From: Varanus komodoensis
Lineage: Eukaryota > Chordata > Lepidosauria > Squamata > Varanidae
Direction of reading: 5' to 3'
DNA: 64,000 bases
Assembly: GCF_004798865.1 (NCBI RefSeq)
Contig: NW_025336481.1
Coordinates: forward strand, 20,727,407 to 20,791,406
Positions 1-10,784 of this stretch are shown piece by piece. A program made the position numbers and the translations under genes. The notes under the pieces were generated by a model that saw only the letters and a program-made list of their open reading frames with translations, was not told the DNA's origin and did no database searches. How positions within the stretch are numbered: position 1 is the first letter of the stretch; each line of letters begins with the position of its first letter.

Positions 1-123
1 AGATCCAACTGAGTTGCAAATTTGATCCGGTATGAAGGATGCCTTGCCATTTAAAGTTCACACTGCCGCTGCCTGGTGTGATGCTTTTGGGAACGGCAAG
101 GGATTCTTGATGTGGAAAAACAA

Positions 124-200
124 GAATCTTAAAGATCTCAAAGAGTGTCAAATGTTTTGAGGCAAAGAATCTTAAAGACTGTCAAATGTTTTGAGGCAAA
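124..200. repeat. Imperfect tandem duplication, 2 copies
   Basis: The unit starting GAATCTTAAAGA and ending TTTTGAGGCAAA occurs at 124-166 and again at 167-200. The second copy lacks about 9 bases after the first 12. It looks like a local slippage duplication with no coding content. Confidence 0.8.
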
Positions 201-1495
201 GCTATTTTGAAGCCAAGAATCTGCTTCATCAGACACATGGAATTCTTCGCATTGCTGCAATTAAGGGCAGCTCCACATAGCATGTAGTGAACATTGTTGT
301 TTTGTGTATCCTAGAGTGACACCAACATCTCCTATCACAATGCAGATGACATGCACAGGCCTGCCTGTTCTACATCAGGGATACAGACAGTAGATATTTT
401 GGACTTCAGGTCTCAGAAGCTGCTGCTATATGGTCAATGGTCAAGAATGCTGGGAGACGAAGTCCAAAACCTTTGGTGTTCTGCCTTCCACCTACTCCTG
501 GTCTGTACAGCCTGGGAATCCTGGATCAAGCATCCCTCCCTCTTTCTCTCCCATTCTCCTGCTCTCTCTTGCACCCTCTGGGGCATTGCTGAGGAGTTCG
601 TTTAGGCATTCTTCCCATTCAAATCCATAGGGTTTCTCTCCAACAAAACAGGGGCAGTACAAGCCACGCAACCATTTCATTCCATCTCCCTCCAAAGAAA
701 TGGTGAAAGAGCAAAGACCCTCAAAAGGAAGTGCTAAAGTTACCCATCCATGCATCCCGGGCAGTGGACTGAGCAAGGAGGGCTCACAGGCCACTGATTG
801 TGACCTTCCACAGGCTGGTGAGATGCACAGTATTTGTTCAAATTGTAATCATTATTTCAAAAATTCCATCTATGCATATAAATCAGCATGTGTGAATGTT
901 ATGCAAAACTGGTGCCCTTTTGGGGTGATTCACTCGGCCACTCCATCTTGGGCACTAGCAGAAAGTGAGAGTCAGAGGACATGTCATGCCAAAGGTATCC
1001 ACTGGAACAACATCCAGTTTCCGCCTTTAATTTAATACTAGGTGCATAGGGTTGAAGGGGATATACGGTGGGGTGAAGAGACTTCAGCCTTTCCCCCTCA
1101 ACCATGCAAGATGGCTGGATTTGGACTACATATTAGAATTTTCTCCCGTTGCTTTAAAAGCCCAGTACTCTTGTCGAAAGAAGGTTAAATTGGATCTACA
1201 TGAACTTTTTATTATTTAGAGGGATTAGAGAAACTTATAAAGCATTTTCTAAGCTTTGCAGTCAAATTGTAAAATCCAGCATGCAAGTCTTTAATACTAA
1301 TTGGTAAAAGAATTCTACGACCTAGCAGAAAAACACAAGTAGCAGCAAAATCACTAATATATAAATCACTGGGGCCATAACTACTGAAGGAAATAACGGG
1401 AACTAAAACTATCATCAATATCACAGGGACTAAAATCTTTACATATTTTGATAGTCTAATAACTTTTTAAGCATAGAAGAGATGGTAGGCCGTCG
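201..1495. other. Intergenic DNA without a recognised gene
   Basis: Open frames here are short, lie in conflicting frames and resemble no family I know. Around 375-475 there is a weak, decayed fold-back repeat ending in GAAGTCCAAAAC, possibly related to the repeats at 19.1 and 60.9 kb. Nothing else stands out. Confidence 0.5.
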
Positions 1496-1499
1496 GAAA

Positions 1500-1700
1500 T
1501 CATAAGATCTTTAAATGTCTGGGGAAATAAAACCATCTAAGCCTGGTGCCAAAAGGACAACAGGTTGGCCTCCATAGGGACAGTATTCCATAAATGTGGA
1601 GCTACCTCTGAAAAGTCCCTTCTTGTAGCCACCTTCCAAACCTCAGAAGGAGCGGGTGCTTGGAGGGGGTGGGCATAAATGATTTTAAGCATGAGTAGGT
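1500..1700 (-). mobile_element. L2-clade LINE fragment, 3' region, minus orientation
   Basis: The stretch from 'cctggtgccaaaagg' through the 'tattccata' motif to 'tagccaccttccaaacct' can be aligned by eye with the copy at about 61,630-61,740. Both read as the reverse complement of the region near the end of ORF2 in squamate L2 elements. It is short and diverged. It abuts a plus-oriented L2 copy, so the two are separate insertions or an inversion. Confidence 0.5.
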
Positions 1701-1704
1701 TCTG

Positions 1705-3480
1705 GTCTTCTTCACATGTGCCAGTCTGGTGGTTGCCCTATCAGCCAGTCTCTAGATGGCTGAATGACATATGAGCCTGGAAAAAGGCCACCCTCTCCCC
1801 TAATTGCAGGTAAGGCAGCTGCTCTGTCAGGTATCACCAAGACCCGGGTGGACAAATAGGGAGGAGCTAAGTTTCTCCCAGTTTTCTGCTCACTGGGGTA
1901 CATGGTCCAACATCAAGGAAGACCTGAGACAGTGTTCCTGTCTGCCTGACTTCTAATCTGGAGTGTCTGCATCTGGCATGGGGTCAGGCGGACAGGCCAG
2001 GGGTTCTAGTGGTGTACTGCCCACTGTGCTGCTCATCAAACTCCCTATTTTAGCCAACAGAAGTGACTTCAGCTGAGATTCTGAGGTTCCCCAGTGGTTG
2101 GTCCTATGGGACATCACCATCCATAGTGAGGATGACCGATCTGCCGCAGTTTAGGATTTCATGGACTCCAGGGCAGCCATGGGGCTGTCCCACCATGCCA
2201 TCAGCCCAGCACCTGTTGCAGGCACCCTCTAAATCTGGTTTGCTTGCTTGTTTTCTCCAGCTTGGCATGAAGATAGCACAGATGGGGAACTTCAAATGGG
2301 CCCCTTTGCCATGGGCAGATCACTGCTTGTTAAGATTTAGGCTAATGGTAACTTTTCCCCTCTGCAAGGGTGGGGACCTATTAAAATGCTCCCTCCCCAG
2401 AGGGTAATGGATCCTGATGGTTTCCAGAAGGTCCTTGGGGGTTTTCCAGCTGGTACAGCTGGCAGTTCGATCAAATGTAGGAATATAGAGATGGCCCCGG
2501 CAGCTGCCACTATCACTCCTGAGCACTTTCTCTGCAATCGAGCTCATACAACTCTGTAGTTTACCCTGGAAGTTCAAGTGATGAAACAGGACAGGCACTG
2601 GATTGAGTACAGATGGACAAACACTCCTAGCAGAGGCAAGCAAAGTGCCTACAGTGAGCTATTCTTAGGGGCAATGTGGGTGGCAAAGAAACAACACCTC
2701 ACTGCATCTATTCAGTGATCTTTGTGCTTTGAGGGTTTCCAGGGTCCCCTAGGGGTCTATTATATACTGGCCTCAAGGACATCTGGGACCCATCTGAGGT
2801 CCATTGTAATACATTTGTCAACAGGATAAAATCTCTTGTATCTGCTGAAAGATTCCACTTTTGTAGCAGTTAAATTAAATAAGGTATCTAATTTAACCTT
2901 ATCTATCTAATTAGATAAGGTATCTAGTATCTAATTTAACCCTAAATTAGATAAGGTATCTAGAACACATCTCGGCCCAGTTTTCTTGGCTACATTTCAG
3001 CAGGTAAAACTCAGAGATGTTGGCACGGTGCTTGGACAAGTTCATGCAATCACATCCCTACTGGATCCTTGCCCCCCTTGGCTTGTAGCTGATAAAAGCT
3101 TTAGGGAAGGAACAGCCAGCTGGACCAGGAAGTGGCCTTGGCAAGGTGGTGCTGAGGCAACTCCTCAAGAAAGCCTCCCTGGACCCAGAAGATCCTAACC
3201 CGTTCAAGCTGATGGCAACCGTCTCCTTCCCAACTGGGCTCCTCTGGAATTCTGGAGAGCGCTGCCATCACCCTGGTGATGGTGTGGAGCTCTTTTTCTC
3301 CTCGTCAGGTGAATGTGCTAACTCAGCGCCTGTCTGCAGCAATGCCCTGGATGAGGGCTGACAAACTGAAGCGCAATCCAGACAAGACTGAGATACCATT
3401 GGTGGGTGGTTCCTCTGACTAGATAGAGGACGGCCAACCTGGGGGAACATCAGGGGGTCTCCTTTATCCATCTTTGTCGC
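1705..3480 (+). mobile_element. L2-clade LINE ORF2 relic (endonuclease to RT)
   Basis: Frame-shifted translations follow the L2 ORF2 order. Endonuclease-like pieces such as KTRVDK and the segment around 'CSLGYMVQ' lie at 1,740-1,910. A linker with EHFLCNRAH and MKQDRHWIEYRW lies near 2,510-2,620. The pre-RT segment ATFQQVKLRDVG...LDPCPPWLV is at 2,985-3,095, and the RT end MRADKLKRNPDKTE at about 3,350-3,395. The segment between about 3,215 and 3,260 jumps from the RT start to near its end, so the catalytic palm is deleted. Several frameshifts and stops show that it is an old, dead copy. L2 identity rests on remembered family motifs; a library search would settle the subfamily. Confidence 0.72.
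2870..2966. repeat. AT-rich tandem/palindromic block inside the L2 relic
   Basis: The motif ATTAGATAAGGTATCTA recurs and its reverse complement is interleaved (TATCTAATTTAACC, TTATCTATCTAATTAG). This gives about three partial units in under 100 bases. It interrupts the L2 reading frame, so it probably expanded after the LINE inserted. Confidence 0.7.
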
Positions 3481-3519
3481 TTGAGGCTCAGGGGGCTTCT
3501 ATGTCACAGAGTGTAATAC

Positions 3520-3735
3520 GTATTGATTTATCGCATTAATATTCCACCTTTTTCCTCTTGCAAGTAATTCAAGGCAGCTTCCATGATGCCCCTCCTTTCC
3601 ATTTTGTCCTCCTAAAAGCCTGCTCAGCCTGTGACTGGCCCAAAGTCATCCAGTGAGCTTCACGCTAAGGGGGCACCATGGATCCCTGGGGTCCCAGGCA
3701 GCCCTCTCACTACTGCACTACACTGGTAGAGTGCT
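3520..3735 (-). mobile_element. tRNA-derived SINE with MIR-like core, minus
   Basis: Read on the minus strand, the element runs from a decayed tRNA-like head near 3,735 through the core GACTTTGGGCCAGTCAC (around 3,630-3,650) to an AT-rich tail near 3,530. The same core and order are seen at 20.7-20.9 kb and 59.3-59.5 kb. The copy is diverged and the box B is poor. Confidence 0.5.
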
Positions 3736-3784
3736 TAACATGGATGTTTCCTAGACTGGGGCAAATTATTCCCCTGCCAGTTCG

Positions 3785-3935
3785 TGCATGAAGAACATAA
3801 GAAGAGCCCTCCTGGAAGAGACCGGAGGCTTATCTAATCCAGCACCCTGTTCACACACAGGCAGGTTCTAGATTTTCCAACAGAAATAATAACCAGATGA
3901 ACATCATCCTGTACTATCTACCACTGAAGCTCTGC
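3785..3935 (-). mobile_element. CR1-clade LINE 3' end, minus
   Basis: The stretch beginning 'gaacataagaagagccct' with 'tctaatccagcaccctgt' matches the 3' terminus seen at 23,848 ('agaacataagaaaagctg', 'catctagtacagcactcc'). Only the last 150 bases or so of the LINE are present, as expected for 5' truncation during target-primed insertion. Confidence 0.55.
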
Positions 3936-4055
3936 TAACCATGATTTTCCAAAGTCTCAGGAAGAACTCTTCCTCATCCTTTCCACATGAGGTTCTTTCT
4001 CTGGAAATGCTGAGTATAGACTGAACCTGGGGCTTTATGCACAGGACCGTAAGGA
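3936..4055 (-). mobile_element. tRNA-Ala-like SINE remnant, minus
   Basis: On the minus strand, 'tgtgcataaagccccaggtt' followed by a box-B-like segment and 'agagaaagaacctcatg' parallels the better copy at 37.3-37.4 kb. The 5' tRNA head is largely lost. Confidence 0.42.
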
Positions 4056-5756
4056 GGGAGGGGTCCGCAGGTGTGTTGTTTCTCCTGCTTCATTCCATCC
4101 AACCATTCTTCTTCTATTAAAAACAAACAAACAAGTGTTAATGTCTGTGACCAGCCAGCTTCTATTTTAAGAATGAAGAATGCCCTGCAGGCCTCTGTAA
4201 TAATATATCACAGAGCATCTTTTCATTTAAGCCAGAAATACCCGCTGGGTGAGAGGCGCTGTGCCACACGAGGCCCTGCTTCTCAGCCAGCATTTGCCTG
4301 AAGGATACTAATGGCTGCTAGCCATGATTTTCATTCATTTCATTTATAGAATTCAAATACTTTTACGGTTAATTATTCAGAAGTAATGCCCATCTTTTCA
4401 CCCACATGTCATAGTGACGCTTTGCAGTTATGCAACATTTTCCCATCATCATTTGTGCCCAGGTGCTATTTTTGTTTCCCACAAGAATTTTATAATCCAA
4501 GGGAAGGGTCACAATTCTACCCTACTAGAGACGGGGGGGGGGGGGTAGCTTGGACCACATCCAAAGAGTCTGAGAGGTTAACTGAAAATATGCAAGACTT
4601 CTTAAGACTCAGCTCTAGCACTACTATTATTCAGGCAAATGTTTGGATAGAACCACAGGGTTGGGTGGGATGGCCATTCAAAAAGCCCTATTCACCAGTC
4701 ATGTTTCTGAGCTTTTAAAATGGGAAGGGTGCATTTTTCATTACATAATGCAGCAATCACCATAGTAAAAAGAAAAGCAAACACCCATTTCCTTTGAAAC
4801 TTTAGATCACTGCATAGCAACATGTTGACTTTCAGGGCAGGGGAGATGCAAGCAAGCAGGGTGACTTCAGAACATTCTATGTGGGAACAGAGGAGAACAG
4901 TCGGTGACGAGTGGGTGCCTGCAAAGGAGATGTGGGGAAACACGAGGAAGCAAGCAGGCAAGCAAGAGGAGGAGGAAAGATGCAAGGCTTTGTCCCGAAA
5001 GGTAGCTAAAGGACAGAAAGCAAGCTGTACCGTTGCCATTCTTGCACTATGAACTGCAAGCAGATTATGGATGCATACCTCTGGCTTAGCTGGCTAAACA
5101 TATTTACTCACAAGTTAATCTAGCCTTGTTTAAAGAAATGTCCTTCCTAGTAAATCTATTTAGGTTTGTTGGTTTAACTCTACTGTTGTTACAGCAACCT
5201 GAATGGGGCTAAAGCTTTGGGGCAATACAGCAAGTGAGTCTTTGTTTCTGTAATCCTGGAGAAAATACATTAGCTGGATAATGGCAGTGATCTTGAGTTT
5301 TTCACTATCTTCAAAGGAAATGTCAGAAGATAAGAATCTCCACTACAGTGCATTTTGCGGGAGAGGCATCGCCATGCCAATATTTTGTCAAAACACCATT
5401 GTTGCTCTGGGAGCACATGCTAATGAATCTTGGTAGCTCCCATGTTTATAGCATAATGGAGTCCCACACACAAATGTGTAGGTTCCAGCTGGGGGAGAAG
5501 CAGCAGTAGCTAAAATGTCACATGTGCTCTGTCATTTTTTTGTTGTGCCAGTTCTTGATACAAGCCTCAGAACACTGCTCCAATTGCAGAAAAATGGAAG
5601 GGCAGGGCACCATTTCAGTTTCTTTTCTCTACCTTTTCTTTTTCTCTGTTTAGGGTCCCTGCATGCATAAGTGTCATAAGCCAGGGTTCCTTCTTTGCAC
5701 ATTCAAAAGCCACACACCTTTTTCCTTGCAATGCGTTCTTTATTGACCAAAAGCAA
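4056..5756. other. Intergenic DNA, no recognised gene or element
   Basis: A run of 13 G lies at 4,533-4,545. The overlapping frames at 4,386-5,052 lie on both strands and look like chance frames. No family motif was seen. Confidence 0.5.
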
Positions 5757-5776
5757 ACACACACACACACACACAC
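5757..5776. repeat. (AC)n microsatellite
   Basis: Ten uninterrupted AC dinucleotides. Confidence 0.95.
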
Positions 5777-6371
5777 CACCCAAAACAAATCTTTAAGCAT
5801 GCACAGAGTGGTTTGTGGAACACAATCTAGTATCCACCTTTCTTTATGAGTAGGTCTGGTCCCCTCCAGGAGGGGCCTTCTGAAAATGAGCATGCCTCCG
5901 CTCTGCGCAATAGTCCTCTAATTGGGCCACCCTCCCCTGCTAACTAAACATCATGAGGTCAAGAACCACCTTGTCGGTATCTGGGAAACTTCCCTGATCC
6001 AAGCCCCCTCCTGACAACTGTACATCTTGCTTCTTCCCAGAGACTGCCTGCCCTCCTGGGGAGTCTGGCCTTGAGATAAGCGGCTCCAGCTCCCCTGCTC
6101 TCATCTCAGTGTGTCTCTGCCTGGCCCACATTCCCAGACCTCCTCCTGGGCCTCACCCCATTCTTCTGATTTTTCTGGAGACCAGCCAGCAGCCCTGGAG
6201 AATGTGCACCCATATGCACATAGTTAAAGCTGCAAAAAATTCACCGAGAAGAAGTTTGAACAGGCAGCTCTTTGGCCGCTGGATGCATAGAATGCTGGCT
6301 AGAAGGATCCTTTGTCTGATCCAGATAATGTTCTCACTGAGAAGGATGTGGTATAGCAGGAGTGAGATTAT

Positions 6372-6419
6372 GAAAATCCCATAACAATCTGCCTGGAAAA
6401 TCCCATGACAATCAGCCTG
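6372..6419. repeat. 24-bp tandem duplication
   Basis: Two adjacent 24-base copies (GAAAATCCCAT[A/G]ACAATC...GCCTG) differ at two positions, which suggests a recent duplication. It lies just upstream of the nested L2/CR1 block. Confidence 0.85.
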
Positions 6420-6547
6420 GAAAAGGAAAGAGCAGGGAGCAAAAGGAGCAGAAATACACGGGGAGGAACAACAAGATAACAACAAGGTGGGGCAGACATT
6501 GCAAAACACACTCCCCAGGGAAGTTCACCTGGTGCCCTCACTTTATT

Positions 6548-6640
6548 CTTTTTGGCGTCAAGCAAAGACCTTTTTATTTTCCCAATATTTCAACAGTTAA
6601 TTGGTTTTATCTTTGATTTTATCATTATTTATTGGATGCA
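6548..6640 (+). mobile_element. L2-type LINE 3' tail, upstream part
   Basis: The segment 'ttggcgtcaagcaaagacc' followed by 'tttttattttccca' matches the reverse complement of the well-preserved tail at 46,530-46,765 ('ggcgccaggcgaagacc', 'tttttattta'). The tail is interrupted at about 6,640 by a CR1 insertion and appears to resume at about 7,713. The two halves therefore seem to be one element split by another. Confidence 0.6.
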
Positions 6641-7712
6641 GTGTGTTGTCCAGTGGATTAGGGCATGGTTGACTGACCAAAAGCAGAAGGTAACCATTAG
6701 CGGGGAATCATTGGGATGGCGGCCAGTGACAAGCGGGGTCCCCCAGGGCTCTGTCCTGGGGCCGATCCTGTTTAACCTTTTCATTAATGACATGGAAGAA
6801 GGGGTGAACAGTCTGCTGATCAAATTCGCAGATGACACTAAAACTGGAGCAGTGGCCACAACTGAGGAGCAGGTACTCCAGATCCAAAAGGATCTGGACA
6901 GACTATGGAAGTGGGCAGGAGACAACAGGATGGCGTTCAATGTGGATAAGTGCAAGGTCTTGCACTTGGGGCACAGGAATAGCTGTCATAAGTACAGGTT
7001 AGGTGAAAAGTGGCTGGAGAGCAGCACTTGTGAAAGGGACCTCAGGGTACTGGTTGACTGCAGGCTAAACATGCGTCAGCAGTGTGATGCAGTGGTCAAG
7101 AGGGCGAACGCCACCCTTGGTTGCATAGCCAGAAGTGTGACTTCTAGATCAAGAGAGGTTTTACTACCACTCTACACGACTCTGGTGCACCCGCAACTGG
7201 AGTATTATGCTCAGTTTTGGGCCCCTCATTACAGAAAGGATACAGCCAGGTTAGAGTCAGTGCAGCGTAGGGCCACAAGGTTGGTGGCCGGTTTGCAGGG
7301 GATGGGGTATGAGGCGAGACTGACGGAACTGGGTCTCTTCAGCCTGGAGAAGAGGAGACTCAGAGGGGATATGTTGGCGACATACAGGTATGTGAGGGGA
7401 TGTCACATGGAGATGGGTAGAGACCTGTTCTCCCCTGCAGAGGAAGGCAGGACGCGTTCCAGAGGAGCAAAGCTCAGGGAGCCAAGGTTCCATTTGGATG
7501 CCAGGAAGCATTTCCTGACAGTTAGGACCCCAAGGGTGTGGAATGGGCTGCCACGAGAGGTTGTTGAGGCCCCATTGGTGTGGGTGTTGAATGATAGGTT
7601 GGACGTCCACATGGTGGGCATGTCATGAGCGGAGCCGGCTGGTGCTGGAGGTAAGACTAGATGGCCTGGGAGGCCTCTTCTGACTCACTCTGTTTCTATG
7701 TTCCTATGTATG
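6641..7712 (+). mobile_element. 5'-truncated CR1 LINE with long open RT frame
   Basis: An uninterrupted frame (about 6,640-7,627, roughly 330 codons) encodes the C-terminal half of a CR1 reverse transcriptase. It starts mid-RT (WIRAWLTDQKQKV), then shows the finger/palm motif TSGVPQGSVLGPILFN, the catalytic FADDT, the thumb region (DKCKVLHLG) and the C-terminal block typical of CR1 (LEKRRLRGDMLATYRYVRG, RVWNGLPREVVEAP). A short 3' UTR ends 'gtttctatgttcctatg'. The endonuclease and the first part of the RT are absent, so the copy cannot move by itself. The first ~30 codons of the open frame (6,552-6,640) come from the flanking L2 tail, not from CR1. The lack of stops suggests a fairly young insertion. 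Confidence 0.88.
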
Positions 7713-7826
7713 TGGGTTTTTTATTTATTTTTTGTTTGTTTTTTGTAAGCCATCCAGAGACTTTAGTATTGGATGGCATATAAAAACTTTAAATAAATAA
7801 ATAAACAAACTAATAAAACAGATACT
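7713..7826 (+). mobile_element. L2-type LINE 3' tail, downstream part
   Basis: The segment 'tgtaagccatccagagact' with 'ggatggcatataaaaac' and (AAAT)n is the terminal part of the same tail type seen at 46.5 kb and 54.2 kb. It continues the half before the CR1 insertion. Confidence 0.6.
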
Positions 7827-8636
7827 GCCAGGTCGAGCACACAAATCCTTTTTCACACGAAAGCCACAAGCACCAGAAACACTGTCACAGACGTGGATGG
7901 GGAAATAATGGAATATTGAAGGAGCAGCCGTACCAACACAACAGGTCTGGGCATGCCTGATGTGTCCTGAGAGTGAGCCAAGGATCCACCGGCAAATGCT
8001 CATTGGGCCACCCCTGCACTGCCTGTCCCACAAGCTTGGCTCCCAAGATGTTTGCCAAGGGGATAACTAAACCAGAAAGAAAGATCAGAACTAGCAAAGG
8101 ATCCTGCAGGCTCGCCAGCTGTACAGCTCATGCCAGGGGCAACAACCCCTTGTTCCAGATGTAAGCCTTGAAACCCTGCACAAGAGAAGCTGTTGGAAAG
8201 TGTGGTTGAGATGGCTTGGTAGAGAAGGCGAAAAGCTGAAGAGGGGGAATTTGCTTGCTTTTCCAATACTGTTTTGACACATTGTACCATGTATGTTCCA
8301 ATTCTGCCATCTCAGACAGAAGAGATAGGCAAGAAGCCTCCAGAGTGGGACTCAGCTAGATGATGCAAGCCCAGCTCTATAGCTTTAGACTGATGCTGTA
8401 GTTCTCATCCAGGTGTGCCAAGGTCTGCACTCCCACCACCACCAGGAGCAGGAATCCCTGCACTTACTGCGTCAAGCCACCCATCGATAACACAGGGGCC
8501 TCAGACTGTAAAGAGCTATCCTGGTTAAAGGATCCCACAGATTGGGAATGCAAAGCTTGGAAGCATTCAGACAGTGCACCTGCTTCTGTAATTAGGGGAT
8601 ATTTGTGCAATAGGCCAGTTTTCCTGAATCTAGTGT

Positions 8637-8706
8637 CCTCTGGAAGTGTTGGACTGTAGCTTCCATCATGATGGGATGAGAGCCTCAGTCCAGCACCTCT
8701 GGAGGG
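8637..8706. repeat. Short fold-back repeat (TTGGACT/AGTCCA arms)
   Basis: The left arm 'ctggaagtgttggactgtag' and the right arm 'ctcagtccagcacctctgga' are imperfect inverted repeats about 30 bases apart. The design matches the repeats at 19.1, 60.9 and 63.2 kb and suggests a MITE-like family. Confidence 0.55.
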
Positions 8707-9118
8707 AACCAGGATAAAGAGGAATGCAGTAGCTCACCCCAAGCTGGAGTGGGGATGGGGAAGAGGCAGCAGGGGCAGGAGGAGACATGGGTCGAAACGG
8801 GATGTCAGACTTGCCAGATGTGGCTTATCAGGTCAAGCGCTACATTTTCTTGCCCCCCACCCCATCCCACCCCCATCTCACTCTTTTTCATGTAAGCCCA
8901 CCCAGCAAATTCAGGTCCTTCCAGACAGTCGGTTCCTAGCTCTGCCAGCTGGAAGGCAGTGTATAGCTCTTCGGTCCTTCCTCTTTCATGGGTTTCTTGT
9001 GGAAAGAAAAGTCTTAATGGTTTTCAGTGTCTGTTTGTTCATAGATCATCATAGGCCTCTCTTCCCCCAGCTCCACTCAGCCCACTATTTTCTCTGCATA
9101 ATTTTCTAGGGTTTCTAA

Positions 9119-9153
9119 GCACACACACATCTATACACGCGCGCACACACACC
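9119..9153. repeat. CA/CG-rich dinucleotide tract
   Basis: Interrupted CA repeats with a short alternating CG core (CGCGCG). Confidence 0.85.
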
Positions 9154-9835
9154 ACTCAAACACTTAGAAATGTGTTGAGGGTGTTACAGAGATACTTGTG
9201 CAGGTGTATCAGCATCTCAGTGTCACTTGTGACATTGGGACAGAGAGGGCTGAAGGTCTGAAATGGTTCTTAGCCCGTGGGACATTTTAGAGCTGAAAGT
9301 GTGGTCAAGCCCTTCAGTAAATTATAAGGTAATGATGCTTCATTATGGATTTTCTGTACGTAAGCAGAGATGAGTATGTGACAAAAGAAAAAATTATCAA
9401 CACATACATTAATCATTTATTAAATGCTGAGCGTGTACTCAGTTTAGTATGAGAAATAAACAAATAAATACATTAATACATTTACAAGCACATAAGCAAA
9501 ACAGCCTTAGGCCCCACAGGTTTAAGGGCAATATCCAGCTACAACTATGCACTTGGATTTCCATTTTATTTCAGTGGGAGAAATGTAGACACATGCCTAT
9601 ATCACCTATTAGAATCAATGGAATGTAAAAGAGCCAAAGGTTCATTGGATGACACTTTATTTTTCTTGTGCTCACTGTGAAAGTCCCTATTTTCCCTAAT
9701 TTCTGAACCAATCTGCAAGAAGCATTAGTGATCTTTATATTGCTGCTCTGTGTTCTTCCCCAGCTAAGCTTTATCCTGAGATGCTTTTTAAGGGACCCTG
9801 GCAAAAGAGTCAGTTACAATGACTCCTCCAAGGTC

Positions 9836-9890
9836 TCATAAAGTTCAGTGAGACTTACTCCCAGGTAAGTAGCACAGGACTGCAAGCACA
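9836..9890. repeat. Dispersed GAGACTTACTCCCAGGTAAG-type repeat
   Basis: The segment 'gtgagacttactcccaggta' followed by 'agtagcacaggactgcaag' is one half of a short family seen more completely at 13.5 and 41.9 kb, where 'gcaatccta' and 'gggactt' motifs form inverted arms. Confidence 0.5.
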
Positions 9891-10419
9891 GTGGCTTCCA
9901 TGGTATCCCTCCTGCGCCCTCCTGAACCTGCCTCCCCTTCCCTGCGCTACCTCAGTCTTCCAGGTGTGGTGCCCCTGGGCATATTGGGACCACAGCTCCC
10001 AGACAAGAGACTGGGGACATCAGGGAAATAAGGAACAGACTCAAACATACTTGAATTTCTAAAAGTCTGACCTGCACAGTCTGTAGCAGATGGGTTTTCC
10101 CTGAATCATACAGCCCTGCAGACTTTTCTTTTTGTTTCCTATTTGCCATAATTTGACACAATTTTAGGTATCGAAAAAATCTTTTTAAAACCCCTAAAAT
10201 TCACATTTTACTCCATAGGCTAAAGCATGAACATATGTACTTGGAGGGAGTTGTACATTTTCAGGAGCTGAAACCTATTTGCACAAAATCCAGTCCCATC
10301 AATGAATGGATGATGGAACAAAAGGCACTGGAATCCCTTCAAATTACGTCAAGGAATGGGAGCAAAGTACTGAAGGACTCCTCTTGCTACAGACCTTGTT
10401 TGTTTCTGTGCAGTTACTG

Positions 10420-10443
10420 ATGGGATGGGATGGGATGGGATGG
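10420..10443. repeat. (GGGAT)n short tandem repeat
   Basis: More than four copies of GGGAT in a row. Confidence 0.9.
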
Positions 10444-10778
10444 CAATGCATCTACTGAGAAACCAATTTCAACATTGAAGAAATGCGCCACTTAAATTTA
10501 CTTCAAACACAAACCTTCTCCCATCCTCATTTTCTCCCCTTTTTAAAAATAAACAGTTTGAAGGCTTTGTATTTAACAATATTAGGACTTCCTTTTAAAC
10601 AAAGCAAAACAAAAAGTTGCCTTGGACCACTTCTACAACAGCAACTAGGAAAACTTGTAGGATTTGAGGGAAACAGTGTTGTAAGTACATAAAATAATCT
10701 AATCAGATTAAGCAGAGGCACTAGTAGGAGTCAGAAGGAACTTATTGTGAGGGACTCAATGAAATGAGAAGAAAGAGC

Positions 10779-10784
10779 TTTATT
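10779..10784 (-). promoter_or_regulatory. Candidate polyadenylation signal of GPRC5A
   Basis: AATAAA on the minus strand, about 1.17 kb beyond the GPRC5A stop codon. It is the first such hexamer that I noted downstream. Mammalian GPRC5A has a long 3' UTR, so a more distal signal (around 9.6 kb) is also possible. Transcript data would be needed to choose. Confidence 0.3.

Larger units (their letters stand above)
7827..10419. other. Intergenic DNA, mostly unassigned
   Basis: No coding exon was recognised. Contents seen are a short fold-back repeat at 8,637-8,706, a CA/CG-rich tract at 9,119-9,153 and a GGGACTTACTCCCA-type repeat at 9,836-9,890. GPRC5D, which follows GPRC5A in mammals, was looked for on the minus strand and not found. 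Confidence 0.5.

Noticed and set aside
6552-7628. 358-codon open frame as a host gene
   Set aside because: It is a CR1 reverse transcriptase fragment fused by chance to about 30 codons of flanking L2 tail.
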